From Curvibacter cyanobacteriorum (GTDB taxonomy: Bacteria; Pseudomonadota; Gammaproteobacteria; Burkholderiales; Burkholderiaceae_C), in contig NZ_JAQSIP010000001.1 in NCBI RefSeq assembly GCF_028649475.1, positions 1 to 64,000 of the forward strand: a DNA stretch of 64,000 nucleotides. Reading direction: 5' to 3'. Of the stretch, positions 1-9,796 are shown piece by piece (the first letter of the stretch is position 1; the number at the start of each line of letters is the position of its first letter). A program made the translations under genes and the position numbers. The notes beneath the pieces were generated by a model. It was not told where the DNA came from, made no database searches, and was given only the letters and a program-made list of their open reading frames with translations.

Positions 1-65
1 GTCAGGTGTGGAAGCGCAGTAATGCGTTAAGCTAACTGATACTAATTGCTCGTGAGGCTTGACCC
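1..65 (+). rRNA. 23S ribosomal RNA, 3' end (partial)
   Basis: The first bases match the conserved 3' terminus of bacterial 23S rRNA: the GGAAGCGCAG...AATGCG stretch, then GCTAACTGATACTAAT and the closing CGTGAGGCTTGACC. The rest of the gene lies upstream of the window. The exact 3' end (about base 65) is estimated by comparison with the E. coli end and could be off by a few bases. It reads toward the 5S gene on the same strand. Confidence 0.95.
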
Positions 66-189
66 TATAACTTTGATCTTCAGGATCAGAGCTGGTTATG
101 CCAAGTAGACGCAGTCAAAAAGATAAAATCTGATTCCAAACTCTATGAATTCGCCGGGTAGTTCGATGAACTGCCTAGCAACAAGTTAC

Positions 190-303
190 GCCTGATGACC
201 ATAGCGAGTTGGTACCACTCCTTCCCATCCCGAACAGGACAGTGAAACGACTCAGCGCCGATGATAGTGCGGGTTCCCGTGTGAAAGTAGGTCATCGTCA
301 GGC
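190..303 (+). rRNA. 5S ribosomal RNA
   Basis: A 5S rRNA: the ends GCCTGATGACC and GGTCATCGTCAGGC pair as the terminal helix I, and the interior carries the conserved CCCATCCCGAACAGG loop, AGTGAAACG and GCGCCGATGATAGTG elements. It follows the 23S end by about 125 bases of spacer and closes the rRNA operon. Ends are set from the terminal helix. Confidence 0.95.
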
Positions 304-316
304 TATTACAGCCCTC

Positions 317-350
317 AAAACCCCCTCCCTTCATTGGGCGGGGGTTTTGT
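317..350 (+). terminator. rRNA operon terminator
   Basis: AAAACCCCC pairs with GGGGGTTTT around a short loop about 14 bases after the 5S gene, giving a GC stem closed by an A/T tract in both directions. It is the expected intrinsic terminator of the rRNA operon. Confidence 0.9.
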
Positions 351-694
351 CTTTGGGGGTCTGATACCCACTCCTGCACCCTGGGCCGTGGAGCGCTTGC
401 AGCGATGGGCCATCGAGCCATGGCCTGCGCCATCACCACCTCTGCTCAGGCCAGCTCTGCCCCAGCCGCTGGCCTCCGCCTCGCCACTTCAACACACGCC
501 CTCCACCACCTCCACCCACCAACAAAAACAGCGCCCGAAGGCGCTGTTTTTGAAGGCGCGGCTTGGCGCGCGGCTGGGTTTGAGCATCCTTTCCAGCCGG
601 GCGTGGGCTGTTTCTGGCCCCGCACCCTCTGGCTGACCGCCGGCATCACGCTCCTGCCCCTTGGCATCGCGCGCCTGGCACCATCACAACCCCA
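351..694. other. Intergenic region between rRNA operon and attH-like gene
   Basis: About 340 bases with no convincing gene. The open frames here are short, overlap on both strands and have no family resemblance. The only structure I see is the bidirectional hairpin at 524-551. Confidence 0.6.
524..551. terminator. Bidirectional terminator hairpin
   Basis: A perfect 12-bp inverted repeat: AAAAACAGCGCC (524-535), loop CGAA, GGCGCTGTTTTT (540-551). The A-tract and T-tract make it work from either side. It most likely ends the leftward attH-like transcript, whose stop is at 695. Confidence 0.85.
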
Positions 695-1888
695 CTACAG
701 GCGAAGCATTTCCGCATACCCAGTGAGTTCGACGTACCCGCGCCCGACGCAGCGGCCTTGCAGGTCGTACAGCTCGCTAAGACCTTCCCAATACACATTG
801 CCGGTGGAATGCCGGCTGTCCAGCTCCTGGTCGGCCAGCAGGGCCTTGACCCGAAATTCACCGAGGGGGCAGGTCAGCGTCCACTCGATGGGGTAGTCGG
901 CCTGGGTTCGCGGGCTGCGCCAGCGGGCGCCCGGCACCCAGTGGGTGCTGCCGCGCGGGGCGCTGTGGGTTCGCCCGTCGGGGCCGCGCCAGGTGGACGC
1001 ATCCCATTGGGTGCTGCCGTCTTTGTGGCGCATGCGAAAGGCCATCAAGGCGGTGCCATCGAACAAGTTCATGCCCAGCCAGTCCCAGCCTTGTGCCTCG
1101 CCCGACATCAGCTGATCGCTCCATTCGTGGTCCAGCCAGGCACGACCGGGCTGGCTGAGATCGCTGCTTGGGGTGTTCAAGCGGTAGCGTCGTCCCTCCA
1201 GCACCAATTCGCCTGTCACCGCCATCTGTGGCTCGCTGTAGTAGTGGCTGAACTGGGCCGCGGCCGGGCCTTTTTGTGACCAGCCTTGCTGGCCTTGCAG
1301 CAGCACGGGCTGGGTGGCTTGGAAGTCCAGCAAGAGGCTGAAATGGGCACTGCGCAAGCGGGCCTCGTAGCGGGACCCGCTGGGCATGGTCTGGCGCTTC
1401 AGGGTCCAGGGGTGCAGCAACAGGTTGGTGTCGTCTTCAGCGGCCTGGCTCAGTCCCAGGCCCTGGCGGGCGCTGCGCTGTTCGTGCCAGAGGCGTTGGC
1501 CCTGCAAGTCGGTCAGTGCCGCATGGCCGAGGATCAGCTGGTGCGCTGCAAAAGCCGACCGCAGGCGCTCGTTGCCGCGCACCTTGGCACGGAAGAATGT
1601 GAGCTGAAAGCCAAACAGCCGCTCACCCGCGGCCGCGTTGCCGGTGATGTACCACCACTCGATGGCCTGCTCCGGATGGCTGCCAAAGTCGCGCGGAAAG
1701 CGCAGGGGCAGCACCGCGTTGCGTGGCGCTGTCGGCGCCTTGGGGGGGGCGACACCGGCGGTCTCTGAACCCCCTTGGGCCCAGGCGCTGGGCTGGCATG
1801 CCAGGGCCAGCGCCGGGCTGGCGGCCAGGGTCTGGCGCAGGAACTGGCGCCGTTCAGTGGAAGGCCGGAGCAGGGGAGGGTGGGTCAT
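695..1888 (-). CDS. Secreted AttH-like protein, carotenoid 1,2-hydratase-type fold
   Basis: A 397-residue exported protein of the AttH / CrtC-like family (lipocalin-like; often labelled predicted secreted hydrolase). The N-terminus has a Tat-type motif, TERRQFLRQ (residues about 11-19), followed by an Ala/Leu-rich segment ending near AWAQ. The mature part has the family hallmark EWWYITGN after an HPEQ segment, and a later WLDHEWSD motif. I chose the ATG at 1888; in-frame starts at 1939 and 1987 exist, the last almost abutting the upstream permease stop, and none has a clear Shine-Dalgarno. It is last in the leftward run ABC ATPase - permease - AttH, the arrangement known from attEFGH-type loci. 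Enzymatic activity is unproven for the family. Confidence 0.8.
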   Translation of the reverse strand: MTHPPLLRPSTERRQFLRQTLAASPALALACQPSAWAQGGSETAGVAPPKAPTAPRNAVLPLRFPRDFGSHPEQAIEWWYITGNAAAGERLFGFQLTFFRAKVRGNERLRSAFAAHQLILGHAALTDLQGQRLWHEQRSARQGLGLSQAAEDDTNLLLHPWTLKRQTMPSGSRYEARLRSAHFSLLLDFQATQPVLLQGQQGWSQKGPAAAQFSHYYSEPQMAVTGELVLEGRRYRLNTPSSDLSQPGRAWLDHEWSDQLMSGEAQGWDWLGMNLFDGTALMAFRMRHKDGSTQWDASTWRGPDGRTHSAPRGSTHWVPGARWRSPRTQADYPIEWTLTCPLGEFRVKALLADQELDSRHSTGNVYWEGLSELYDLQGRCVGRGYVELTGYAEMLRL

Positions 1889-2011
1889 GGTGGAGGGGGC
1901 GATCGGTCGCTGGTCAGCCGTGGGGCGGGTTGGCGGCATCGGTGTCGTGTGCGTCTGACATGGCCTGCGCGGGTCGAATGGGGTCATCCAATTGGGGTCA
2001 GCCCAATGGGC

Positions 2012-4558
2012 TCACCAATCCTCGCGCACGGCCATCACGGCCTCTTGGCCCACCGCAGCGCGCCCGCTGAACCACGCGGTCAGGGTGCCTGCTGCCACGG
2101 TGGCCAGGCACAAGAGCAGCAGGCGCAGCCAGGGCAAGTGCAGGTCCATGCTCCAGTGGAAGCTTTGGGGGTTGACCACCTTGACCAGTAGCACCGACAC
2201 CGCAAGCCCCAGGCCCAAGCCAGCGACGGCGCCGAGACTGGTCCAGACCAGGCCTTCGCCGGCGACCACGCTGAGGATCTGGCGGCGTGTCAGCCCCAGG
2301 TGGGCCAGCAAGCCAAATTCTTTGCGGCGTGCCAGCACTTGCGCGCTGAAGTTAGCGGCCACACCGAACAGGCCGATGCCAATCGCCACCGCTTGCAGCC
2401 AGTAGGTGACGGCAAAACTGCGGTCAAAGATGTGCAGGGAGTTGCGTCGGATCTCGGCCGACGAGCTGACCTCCAGGGCCGGTCCGGGCAGGGCCTTGAG
2501 CGCGGCCACCACCTCGGCCTCGTGCTCGGGCGCGCTGAGCCACAGGCCCACGTCATTGAACTGGGTGTCCCCCGTCCAGGTCTGGTAGGCCCCGAGGTCC
2601 ATCACCACGCTGCCAAACTGACGGGCGTAATCGCGCCAGACCCCGGCAACCCAAAACACCGGCGCTTCGCCGCCCGCCCCCGCCGACCGGGGGAAGGCGT
2701 CCGACAAGGCGGGCCAGGGGCTGCCCAGTGACACGCCGTACAGGTCACGCACGGCCCCACTGATGTAGACGGCGATCTGCCCTGGGGGCACGCCAAGGCT
2801 CGGGCCCAGCAAGGGCAGCTGGCTGGCCCGGGCGTCCAGTGGGCGGGCGATCAGGGTCACCGGGGGTTGGTCGGCACGCAGTTGCAGCGGGCGCGAACGC
2901 AAGCCGCTCACCTGGGCGACCCGGGGCAGCGCCGCCAGGCCGTTGAGCTGCGCCGGGCTCAGGGTGGCGACGTCGCTCGCCTGGCCGCCGCCGGCGGCGC
3001 GCAGGTAGAGGGGCGCGGGCAGCACCTGGTCCAGCCAGTCAATCACCGAATGCCGGAAGCTGCTGACCATCACGGTCAGTGCCACCGCCAGGCTCAGACT
3101 GGCCACCACGCCGCTGAGCGCCGACGCCGCACTGCCGTTGACGCGGCGGGCCCGCTCGACCGCCAGCAAGGGCAGCAGGTGGCGCTGCAAACGCCCCGCC
3201 AACGGCCCATAGGCCCAGGCCATCAGGCCTGGCAGCAGCACGATGCCCCCCAGCAGCAGCAAGGCCACCGACAGGTAAGCCCCCAGCGGCATGCCTTGCC
3301 AGGGGGGCAACAAGGCCAGGCCTCCGGCCAAGGCCATCAAAGCCAGGCCGGCGCCGCCCTGGCGCCCCACCGCGCTGGCCTGCCCAAGGCCCTTGAGGGC
3401 TTGCGCGGGGGCCAGCGCCGCTGCCGCCTGGGCGGGCCACCAACCCCCCAGCACGGCCGCCGCCATGCCCAGCAGGCCATAGCCTGCCGCCACCCCCGGG
3501 TGCCACTGCAGCGGCGGTGATGCGCCCGCAAAATAGCCGCCGCCCAGGTCGCCGCCCAGCCACCGCAGGGCCAGCGCCGCCAGGCCGGTGCCCAGGGCCA
3601 GGCCCAGCAGGCTGCCCACCGTGCCCAGGGCCAGCGATTCGGCCAGCACCAGGCGTGCCACTTCGCGCGGCTTCAGCCCCAGCACCCCCAGCAAGGCCAG
3701 TTGCCGGGTGCGGCGCGCCACGCTCAAGGACAGCACCGAGAACACCAAAAAGCCCCCTGTGAACAAGGCCACCAGGGCCAGCACCGTGAGGTTGACCCGG
3801 TAGGCGCGGCTCAGTTGTTGCACGCGCTGGGCCGCGTCTGCGGGCTCGCTGGCCAGCACCTGGGGTGGCAGGGCCAGCGAGGCCAGGTAGGGGGCGCGGT
3901 CGGTGCCGGCGGTCAGGCGCACATCGATGCGGCTCAACTGGCCCCCGGCGTCAAACAGGTCTTGCGCCACGGCGATGTCCATCACCGCCAAGGGGCTGCC
4001 CGAGGCGGCCACGCGACCCGCGCGTTGCAGGGTGGCCTCACCCGAAGGGGTTTTCAGGCGCACCTGGCTTGCACGGCCCAGGGCTGCTTGCGCCGCCGGG
4101 TTCAGAAACACCTGGCCGTCCTGCAGCCAGGCGAGGCGGTCCGTGCCCGCATCCGCCAGCGGCAGCAGTTCGGGCGACAGCGAGGCCACGCGCAAGGCAT
4201 CGAGGCCGATCACGCGCAGGGGCACGGGCGCCTGGCCCTCCGCGCGCAGCAGCAAGGTGTTGATCTCCAGCAGGGGCGAGGCTTCAGCACTGCCCTCGTG
4301 GCGTGCCACCGTGGTGTAGAGCGACTCGTCAAACCGGCCCTGGCGCGCGCGCAGGATCAGGTCGGCCTGGCCGCTGACCGAGCGGGTGGCCTGGGCAAAC
4401 TCGTCCAGCGCCGAGGCGTTGATCAGGTGGACCGAGAACGCCAGCGCCACCCCCAGCATGACGGCGGCCAAGGCGGCGGCCGAGCGCCAGGGGTGGTGGC
4501 GGAATTCCTGCCAGGAAAAGGTGGTGAGCAAACCCCACAGTGGCGATCGGGAGGGCAT
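2012..4558 (-). CDS. FtsX-like ABC transporter permease, double-domain (AttF/AttG-like)
   Basis: An inner-membrane permease of about 848 residues with two FtsX-type units. A first transmembrane helix lies near residue 30 (WRSAAALAAVMLGVALAFSV), followed by a periplasmic domain. A block of helices at about 260-400 carries the typical SVARRTRQLALLGVLG coupling segment; a second periplasmic domain and a C-terminal helix group with RRKEFGLLAHLGLTRRQI follow. It should pair with the ATPase encoded just upstream. In attEFGH loci two separate permeases are usual; here one long protein has both units. Start is uncertain: ATG at 4558 or in-frame GTG at 4573. The role is probably export or outer-membrane trafficking of a lipid-like or lipoprotein cargo, inferred from family only. 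Confidence 0.85.
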   Translation of the reverse strand: MPSRSPLWGLLTTFSWQEFRHHPWRSAAALAAVMLGVALAFSVHLINASALDEFAQATRSVSGQADLILRARQGRFDESLYTTVARHEGSAEASPLLEINTLLLRAEGQAPVPLRVIGLDALRVASLSPELLPLADAGTDRLAWLQDGQVFLNPAAQAALGRASQVRLKTPSGEATLQRAGRVAASGSPLAVMDIAVAQDLFDAGGQLSRIDVRLTAGTDRAPYLASLALPPQVLASEPADAAQRVQQLSRAYRVNLTVLALVALFTGGFLVFSVLSLSVARRTRQLALLGVLGLKPREVARLVLAESLALGTVGSLLGLALGTGLAALALRWLGGDLGGGYFAGASPPLQWHPGVAAGYGLLGMAAAVLGGWWPAQAAAALAPAQALKGLGQASAVGRQGGAGLALMALAGGLALLPPWQGMPLGAYLSVALLLLGGIVLLPGLMAWAYGPLAGRLQRHLLPLLAVERARRVNGSAASALSGVVASLSLAVALTVMVSSFRHSVIDWLDQVLPAPLYLRAAGGGQASDVATLSPAQLNGLAALPRVAQVSGLRSRPLQLRADQPPVTLIARPLDARASQLPLLGPSLGVPPGQIAVYISGAVRDLYGVSLGSPWPALSDAFPRSAGAGGEAPVFWVAGVWRDYARQFGSVVMDLGAYQTWTGDTQFNDVGLWLSAPEHEAEVVAALKALPGPALEVSSSAEIRRNSLHIFDRSFAVTYWLQAVAIGIGLFGVAANFSAQVLARRKEFGLLAHLGLTRRQILSVVAGEGLVWTSLGAVAGLGLGLAVSVLLVKVVNPQSFHWSMDLHLPWLRLLLLCLATVAAGTLTAWFSGRAAVGQEAVMAVREDW

Positions 4559-4683
4559 CGGGCGATTGTGCACAGCAGCGGTGGGCTTGGGCGGTGAGGG
4601 GCTTTGGCGGAAAGGCTCTGGTGGGGGGGCGGCGATCCGGCCAGGTGCGCTGTTTCAGGCCCTGCTCGGGGCCTGCCAGGCGC

Positions 4684-5409
4684 TCAGGTGGGGGCGGTCG
4701 TGGCCGCCCCCACCATGCCTTCGGCCCGCAGGCGCAGCACCCGGTCCGCACGCGCCGCCGCGGCTTCGGAGTGGGTCACCAGCACCAGGGCGGCGCCTTG
4801 TTCACGGCTTTGCTTTTGCAGCACATCGAGGATGCGGCTGGCGGTGTCCGGGTCCAGGTTGCCGGTGGGCTCATCGGCCAGCAGCAGGCCCGGGCGGTGC
4901 ACCAGGGCGCGGGCCAGTGCCACGCGCTGCAACTGGCCACCACTGAGCTGCTGCGGCAGCCGGGCACCCAGACCGCTCAGGCCCACGGTGTCCAGCAGCT
5001 GCTGCACCCGGGCCTGCGCGGCGTCGCCGTGCTGGCCCAGCAGCATCAGGGGCAACGCCACGTTCTGTGCCACGTCGAGGTGGGGCAAGACATGGAAGGC
5101 CTGGAACACAAACCCCACCTGGGCACGCCGCCACAGGGCCCGTGCGTTGGCGTCCAGCGTGGCGAGGTCGGTGCCGTGCACGCGGATCTGGCCCTGGTCC
5201 CATTGATCGAGTCCGGCCAGGCAATTCAGCAGGGTGGACTTGCCCACCCCGGAGTCCCCGACGATGGCCACAAACTCGCCGCGGGCGACCTCGAAGTTCA
5301 CGTTCTGAAACACCGCCTGCGCTGCGTAATGCTTGGCCAAATCCCGCACGACGACGGCGGCGTCGTCGGACGGCTGGGGCGCGGGCGCTGGGGCGGAGGG
5401 GTTTGGCAT
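4684..5409 (-). CDS. ABC transporter ATPase, LolD/MacB class (AttE-like)
   Basis: A 241-residue ATP-binding subunit. Walker A GDSGVGKST is at about residues 51-59, the Q-loop at FVFQAFHV, the signature LSGGQ at about 155-159 and Walker B LLLADEP at about 175-181, with the switch histidine in VTHSEAA. Class by similarity is LolD/MacB, which pairs with FtsX-type permeases like the next gene. Start is the ATG at 5409; an in-frame TTG at 5424 would add five residues. The gene begins some 30 bases after the miaA stop, so it may be read through from miaA. Confidence 0.88.
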   Translation of the reverse strand: MPNPSAPAPAPQPSDDAAVVVRDLAKHYAAQAVFQNVNFEVARGEFVAIVGDSGVGKSTLLNCLAGLDQWDQGQIRVHGTDLATLDANARALWRRAQVGFVFQAFHVLPHLDVAQNVALPLMLLGQHGDAAQARVQQLLDTVGLSGLGARLPQQLSGGQLQRVALARALVHRPGLLLADEPTGNLDPDTASRILDVLQKQSREQGAALVLVTHSEAAAARADRVLRLRAEGMVGAATTAPT

Positions 5410-5441
5410 GGCGGCGGCGTCCAAAAGGGGCGGAGGTCAGG

Positions 5442-6407
5442 TCAGCTTGGTTGGCCCGGCGGGCTGGCCAGCACCGACTCGGCCTGGGCCAGCACCTGGT
5501 TCAGCGCGTCGGGCGCGTCGGCGGCGATGACGCGGCGTTGCGGCATGCTGCGCAGCCAGGTCAGCTGGCGTTTGGCCAGCTGCCGGGTGGCAAAGATGCC
5601 GCGGTCGGCCAGCTCAGCCATCGGCAACGTGCCTGCCAGGGCCTCCCAGGCCTGGCGGTAGCCGACGCAGCGCATGGACGGCAGGTCGGCGTGCAAATCG
5701 CCGCGGGCGCGCAGGCGCTGCACCTCGTCGATCAGGCCTTGCGCCAGCATCTCGTGAAAGCGGCGGCCAATGCGCTCGTGCAGCCAGCTGCGCTGTGCGG
5801 GTTCGAGGCTCAGCAGCACCAGTGGCAGGCCCGGTTCGGCGCGGCCCGCCCGGCCGGCGTGGAAGTGGCTCAGGGTCTGGCCGGTGGCGCGGTACACCTC
5901 GAGCGCGCGCTGGATGCGCTGCGCATCATGCGGGGCCAGTCGGGCCGCGGTGTCAGGGTCGACCTGGCTCAGCTCGGCGTGCAGCGCCGGCCAGCCGCGT
6001 TCGGCGGCTTCGGCCTCGAGGGCGGCGCGCAAGGCGGGCTGCGCCGCCGGCATCGGGTCCAGGCCTTCCATCAGGGCCTTGAAGTACAGCATGGTGCCGC
6101 CGACCAGCACAGGCTGGGCGCCGCGGGCGCGGATGTCGGGCAACAGGGCCTGCACATCGCGCACGAACTCGGCCGCGCTGTAGGCCTGCAGCGGGTCGCG
6201 GATGTCGATCAGGTGGTGGGGCACCTGGGCCAGTTCGGCGGCGCTGGGTTTGGCGGTGCCCACATCCATGCCGCGGTACACCAGGGCCGAGTCCACGCTG
6301 ATGATCTCGATGCGGTGCCGTTCGGCCAGGGCCAGCGCGGCGGCGGTCTTGCCCGAGGCGGTGGGGCCGGCCAGGGCCAGGCAGGGCAGGGCGGCGCTGT
6401 CAGGCAT
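5442..6407 (-). CDS. miaA: tRNA dimethylallyltransferase
   Basis: MiaA adds a dimethylallyl group to N6 of A37 in tRNAs reading UNN codons. At 321 residues it is of normal length. The P-loop GPTASGKT is at residues 14-21, followed by the substrate segment [16 protein letters not shown], the DIRDP motif, and [11 protein letters not shown] for tRNA and DMAPP binding. The start overlaps the end of the MFS gene by 8 bases, so translation is probably coupled. The ABC genes follow downstream. In enterobacteria miaA directly follows mutL; here it is separated from mutL by three genes. Confidence 0.97.
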   Translation of the reverse strand: MPDSAALPCLALAGPTASGKTAAALALAERHRIEIISVDSALVYRGMDVGTAKPSAAELAQVPHHLIDIRDPLQAYSAAEFVRDVQALLPDIRARGAQPVLVGGTMLYFKALMEGLDPMPAAQPALRAALEAEAAERGWPALHAELSQVDPDTAARLAPHDAQRIQRALEVYRATGQTLSHFHAGRAGRAEPGLPLVLLSLEPAQRSWLHERIGRRFHEMLAQGLIDEVQRLRARGDLHADLPSMRCVGYRQAWEALAGTLPMAELADRGIFATRQLAKRQLTWLRSMPQRRVIAADAPDALNQVLAQAESVLASPPGQPS

Positions 6408-7641
6408 GGGCGGGCTCCCCGTGCTTTTGCACCAGGGTCCACGCGGTCAGGGCGATGCAGGCGCTCCAGAACCAAATGCCCAGCGTCAGCGGGTACACCG
6501 TGCCGTCAAGCCGGTGGCCCAGCCAGGCGCCGATGGCGAAGGCAATCAGCATCATGCCAAAACCATTCAACGCCGAGGCGGCGCCGGCGGCGTGCGGGAA
6601 GGGGCCCACCGCCCCGCTTTGGCCGCAGGGCTGGTGCACGCCGTGGGCTAGCATGAACAGGTAGTACGGCAACATGATGGCCCAGCCGTTGTGCCAGCCC
6701 AGCAGGGACAGCACCCCCATCAGGCTGCCCCCCAGCAGGGTCAGGCCGCCCGCCAGGGCGACGCTGCGCCGCACGCCAAAGCGGGGCAGCATCCAGCGGC
6801 AGATGAAGGTGCCCACAAAATAGGCAAACGACATCGAGCACATGATGAGCCCGTAGGCCGTCTTGCCCAGGCCCAGCACCTGGATGAACACAAACGACGA
6901 CGACGCCAGAAAGGTGAACAGCCCGCCGTAGGACGCCGCCGTCAGCACTGAAAACGCCACAAAGGTCGGGTGGCGCAGGATCTGCGCCCAGGTGCGGCCC
7001 AGGGTGGCGGGTTGCAGCGCTCGCGGGTTGCGTTGGCCCAGGCTTTCCTGGAAGCGCCAGGCCAGCACCGCCAGCGTGACACCGCCGAACACGGCCAGCG
7101 CCAGCATCGCGGCGCGCCAGCCCAGGTGGTTGGACAGCAAGCCGCCCAAGGGCGCGCTGAGGCAGGCAAACACGCCCAGACCCGACAGGCCCTTGGACAT
7201 GACGCGGGCCCCTTCGGCCGGCGCGTAGAGGTCGCGCACGATGGCGCGGGCGCCCATCACGCCGGCGCCCATCGCGGCCCCCTGGACGCAGCGCCAGAAG
7301 ATCAGGGCCTCCATCGACTGGGTCAGGGCGCAACCAATCGCCGCCACGGTGTAGGCCACCATGCCGGTCAGCAAGATCGGGCGTCGACCAAAACGGTCTG
7401 ACAGCGGACCCCAGACCAGTTGGGAGCAACCAAACGCCAGCAGCAGCGCACTGAGGGTCAGTTGCGCCTGGGTCATGGTGGCGCCAAAGCCTTCCTTCAT
7501 GGCAGGCAGGGCGGGCAGGTACAGGTCGGTGGTGATCGGTTGCAGGCCCAGCAGCAGGGACAACACCAGCACCACCAGGCCCGGGGACATCCGCGGCATC
7601 GCATTCAGGGCCGCGGTCGGGGTGGAGGGGGAGGCAGACAT
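6400..7641 (-). CDS. MFS drug-resistance transporter, Bcr/CflA type
   Basis: A 12-helix major facilitator of 413 residues. The first helix has [14 protein letters not shown], typical of the Bcr/CflA group, and the loop 2-3 motif [11 protein letters not shown] follows. It probably effluxes small toxic compounds or sulfonamide/bicyclomycin-like molecules; the substrate is not visible. I place the start at ATG 7641: a weak TACGCT box ends 7 bases upstream (leaderless geometry), while longer frames add residues with no transporter character. The 3' end overlaps miaA by 8 bases. Confidence 0.9.
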   Translation of the reverse strand: MSASPSTPTAALNAMPRMSPGLVVLVLSLLLGLQPITTDLYLPALPAMKEGFGATMTQAQLTLSALLLAFGCSQLVWGPLSDRFGRRPILLTGMVAYTVAAIGCALTQSMEALIFWRCVQGAAMGAGVMGARAIVRDLYAPAEGARVMSKGLSGLGVFACLSAPLGGLLSNHLGWRAAMLALAVFGGVTLAVLAWRFQESLGQRNPRALQPATLGRTWAQILRHPTFVAFSVLTAASYGGLFTFLASSSFVFIQVLGLGKTAYGLIMCSMSFAYFVGTFICRWMLPRFGVRRSVALAGGLTLLGGSLMGVLSLLGWHNGWAIMLPYYLFMLAHGVHQPCGQSGAVGPFPHAAGAASALNGFGMMLIAFAIGAWLGHRLDGTVYPLTLGIWFWSACIALTAWTLVQKHGEPAHA

Positions 7642-7824
7642 CCAATCGAGCGTATCAGAAAGCCACCGGGTCAGACGGCCAGACGGCCGGTGCCGGGGCT
7701 CAGCGAGGGGTGTCACTCAGGGGATGCCCGCGCTGTCGCCAGAGGCCGCCTTCGCGTACGCTGCCGGAGCGGGCACGAAGGGTGTCCAGCCACCTTTGAG
7801 GTGATCACCCCACCGGAGACCCCC

Positions 7825-9225
7825 ATGCCCCTTTCTGTTCCCCGTTCCAGCCGCCTGGTCGGCCTGCCCGCCGCGGCTTGCGCTCTGGCCGCACCAACTC
7901 CCCGATCCCATGCCGGTGGGCAGGGCACCGGGGGCCGCCGCTGGGGCCAGGCCCTGGGCCTGCTGCTGTCGGTGTTGGGCCTGCCAGCCGCAGCCCAGGC
8001 GCCGGCCTTGCCCCCGCCGGACAGTGTGCAACTGGAGCGCCTGGGCTACATGAGCACCTTCCCGCCCGAGGGCGAGCAGCGCATCGACCAGAGCAATGCC
8101 TACAAGTACCCCCAGCTGCGCTGGGTGGTGCAACACCTGCGCGAGTTGCAGCCGACGCGCAACATCCGCCGCGGCCCGGCCCCGGCGTCGCCCTTGCCTG
8201 CGGCGCCCAAGCCCCTGGGCGGCTTGCAGTTCGAGGACGCGCAGGGCCAGAAGATCACCGTCGACGAATGGGCCCGCAGCACCTACACCGACGCTTTGCT
8301 GGTGCTTCACCAGGGCCGGCTGGTCTACGAGCGTTACGACAACAGCCTGCAGCCCAGCACGCCGCACCTGCTGTTTTCGGTCACCAAATCCTTCACTGGT
8401 CTGATGGCGGCGCAATTGGCCCATGAGGGTCGCCTGGACCCCCAGGCGCTCGTCACCCGCTACGTGCCTGAACTGGCCGGCTCGGCCTGGGCCGACATGA
8501 AGGTGCGCGAGGTCATGGACATGACGGGCGCGGTGCGTTTCCGCGAGAACTACACCGACCCCAGCAGCGAGATCTTTGGCTACGCCTGGGCCAGCGGCTT
8601 GCTGCCGCGGCCGCCCGCCTACCAGGGGGCGAACACGGTCTATGACTTCCTCAAGACCCTGCCCAAGGACGGTGAGCACGACCAGGTCTTCACCTACCGC
8701 ACCGTGCATTCCGAGGTGCTGGGCTGGATCGTGTCGCGTGTCACCGGGCGCCACTGGGCCGACCTCATGAGCCAGCAGATCTGGCAAAAGCTCGGCATGG
8801 AGGAAGACGCCTATGTGATGGTCGACCGCGTCGGCACGCCGCTGCAGGGCGCGGGGCTCAACGCCACGGCGCGCGACCTGGCGCGGGTCGGCGAGATGCT
8901 GCGCCTGGGCGGGCGTTTCAATGGGCAAAAAATCTTTGACGCGGCGGTGATTGAAGACACCGCGCGCGGGGGCGACCGCGACAAGTTCAAGGCCGGTGGC
9001 CTGCAAGCCGCGCGGCCCGGCTACAGCTACCGCAACCAGTGGTGGGTGCTGCACAACGCCGACGGGGCTTACGAGGCCGCCGGCGTGCACGGGCAGTTCA
9101 TCCACATCAACCCGGCGGCCCAGATGGTGGTGATCAAGCTGTCGTCCCACCCGGTGGCCGGGGCCGCTTTCACCCACGCCACCACGCTCAAGGCCTGGGC
9201 CGCACTGGCCCAAGCCGTGCGCTGA
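7825..9225 (+). CDS. Exported serine hydrolase, beta-lactamase (class C / NylB-like) fold
   Basis: A 466-residue protein with a penicillin-binding-protein/beta-lactamase fold. After a long N-region, a hydrophobic export signal lies at about residues 41-59 (ending PAAAQA). The catalytic SxxK is SVTK at residues 185-188, and the second motif tyrosine is Y291 in FTYRTVHSEV. The combination resembles 6-aminohexanoate-dimer hydrolase and esterases of this fold rather than true beta-lactamases. The start ATG 7825 is chosen for its GGAGA ribosome site 5 bases upstream; the frame stays open far upstream without support. It is divergent from the Bcr-type pump. The substrate is unknown. Confidence 0.85.
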   Translation: MPLSVPRSSRLVGLPAAACALAAPTPRSHAGGQGTGGRRWGQALGLLLSVLGLPAAAQAPALPPPDSVQLERLGYMSTFPPEGEQRIDQSNAYKYPQLRWVVQHLRELQPTRNIRRGPAPASPLPAAPKPLGGLQFEDAQGQKITVDEWARSTYTDALLVLHQGRLVYERYDNSLQPSTPHLLFSVTKSFTGLMAAQLAHEGRLDPQALVTRYVPELAGSAWADMKVREVMDMTGAVRFRENYTDPSSEIFGYAWASGLLPRPPAYQGANTVYDFLKTLPKDGEHDQVFTYRTVHSEVLGWIVSRVTGRHWADLMSQQIWQKLGMEEDAYVMVDRVGTPLQGAGLNATARDLARVGEMLRLGGRFNGQKIFDAAVIEDTARGGDRDKFKAGGLQAARPGYSYRNQWWVLHNADGAYEAAGVHGQFIHINPAAQMVVIKLSSHPVAGAAFTHATTLKAWAALAQAVR

Positions 9226-9443
9226 CCGCGGCCCCGGGCCCGGGGCGGCAGCGGCCCGCCCGAAGCCCTGGGTTCAGCACTGGTTTGCAAAGCCCGGGCA
9301 CAATCCCGCCGCGCCGCCATCCGGGCGGTGCGATCAGGGACGGGTGTCCGAAAGGGAAGCGCAGTGGTGTGTCAGAGAGGCCGGGCCAGCCAGGGCCGTG
9401 ACCGACGCCGGGTTAGGCCGTCGGGGTTGTCGCGGGAGGGCCC

Positions 9444-9791
9444 ATGCCTTTCATCGTGACCGAGGCCTGCATCCAGTGCCGCTACACCGACTGCGTGGAG
9501 GTGTGCCCGATGGACTGTTTTGTGGCGGGCCCCAATTTTCTGGTGATCGACCCCGACGGTTGCATCGACTGCTCGGTCTGTGTGCCCCAGTGCCCGGTGC
9601 AGGCCATCGTCAATGCCGCCGAGGTGCCACCCGAGCAGGCCGCGTTTGTGGCCTTGAACGCCGAGTTGGCCAAGGCCCCGGGCTGGACGCCCATCCGCCA
9701 GCGTGCGGCCCCGATGCCCGAGCACGCGCGTTGGGCCGAGGTCCCCCACAAGCGGCACCTGCTGCAACGGGGCGTGGCCGAGGCGGCCTGA
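9444..9791 (+). CDS. fdxA: 7Fe ferredoxin (3Fe-4S / 4Fe-4S), FdxA type
   Basis: A 115-residue cytoplasmic electron carrier. The N-terminus MPFIVTEACIQCRYTDCVEV and the following CP give the first cluster motif, and CIDCSVCVPQCP gives the second. This is the classical FdxA layout with a 3Fe-4S and a 4Fe-4S cluster, followed by a C-terminal extension usual in proteobacteria. A GGGAGG site sits 4 bases before the ATG. It converges on mutL with only 5 bases between the stop codons. The redox partner is not evident; it need not serve the dioxygenase 3 kb away. Confidence 0.92.
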   Translation: MPFIVTEACIQCRYTDCVEVCPMDCFVAGPNFLVIDPDGCIDCSVCVPQCPVQAIVNAAEVPPEQAAFVALNAELAKAPGWTPIRQRAAPMPEHARWAEVPHKRHLLQRGVAEAA

Positions 9792-9796
9792 GCGCG

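Noticed and set aside
66-189. tRNA gene in the rRNA spacer
   Set aside because: The 23S-5S spacer has no cloverleaf or CCA-end pattern; it only shows processing-type complementarity.
9444-9791. Ferredoxin as electron donor to the ring-hydroxylating oxygenase
   Set aside because: It is a 7Fe ferredoxin, not the 2Fe-2S or Rieske type used by these oxygenases, and is separated by mutL and dedA.
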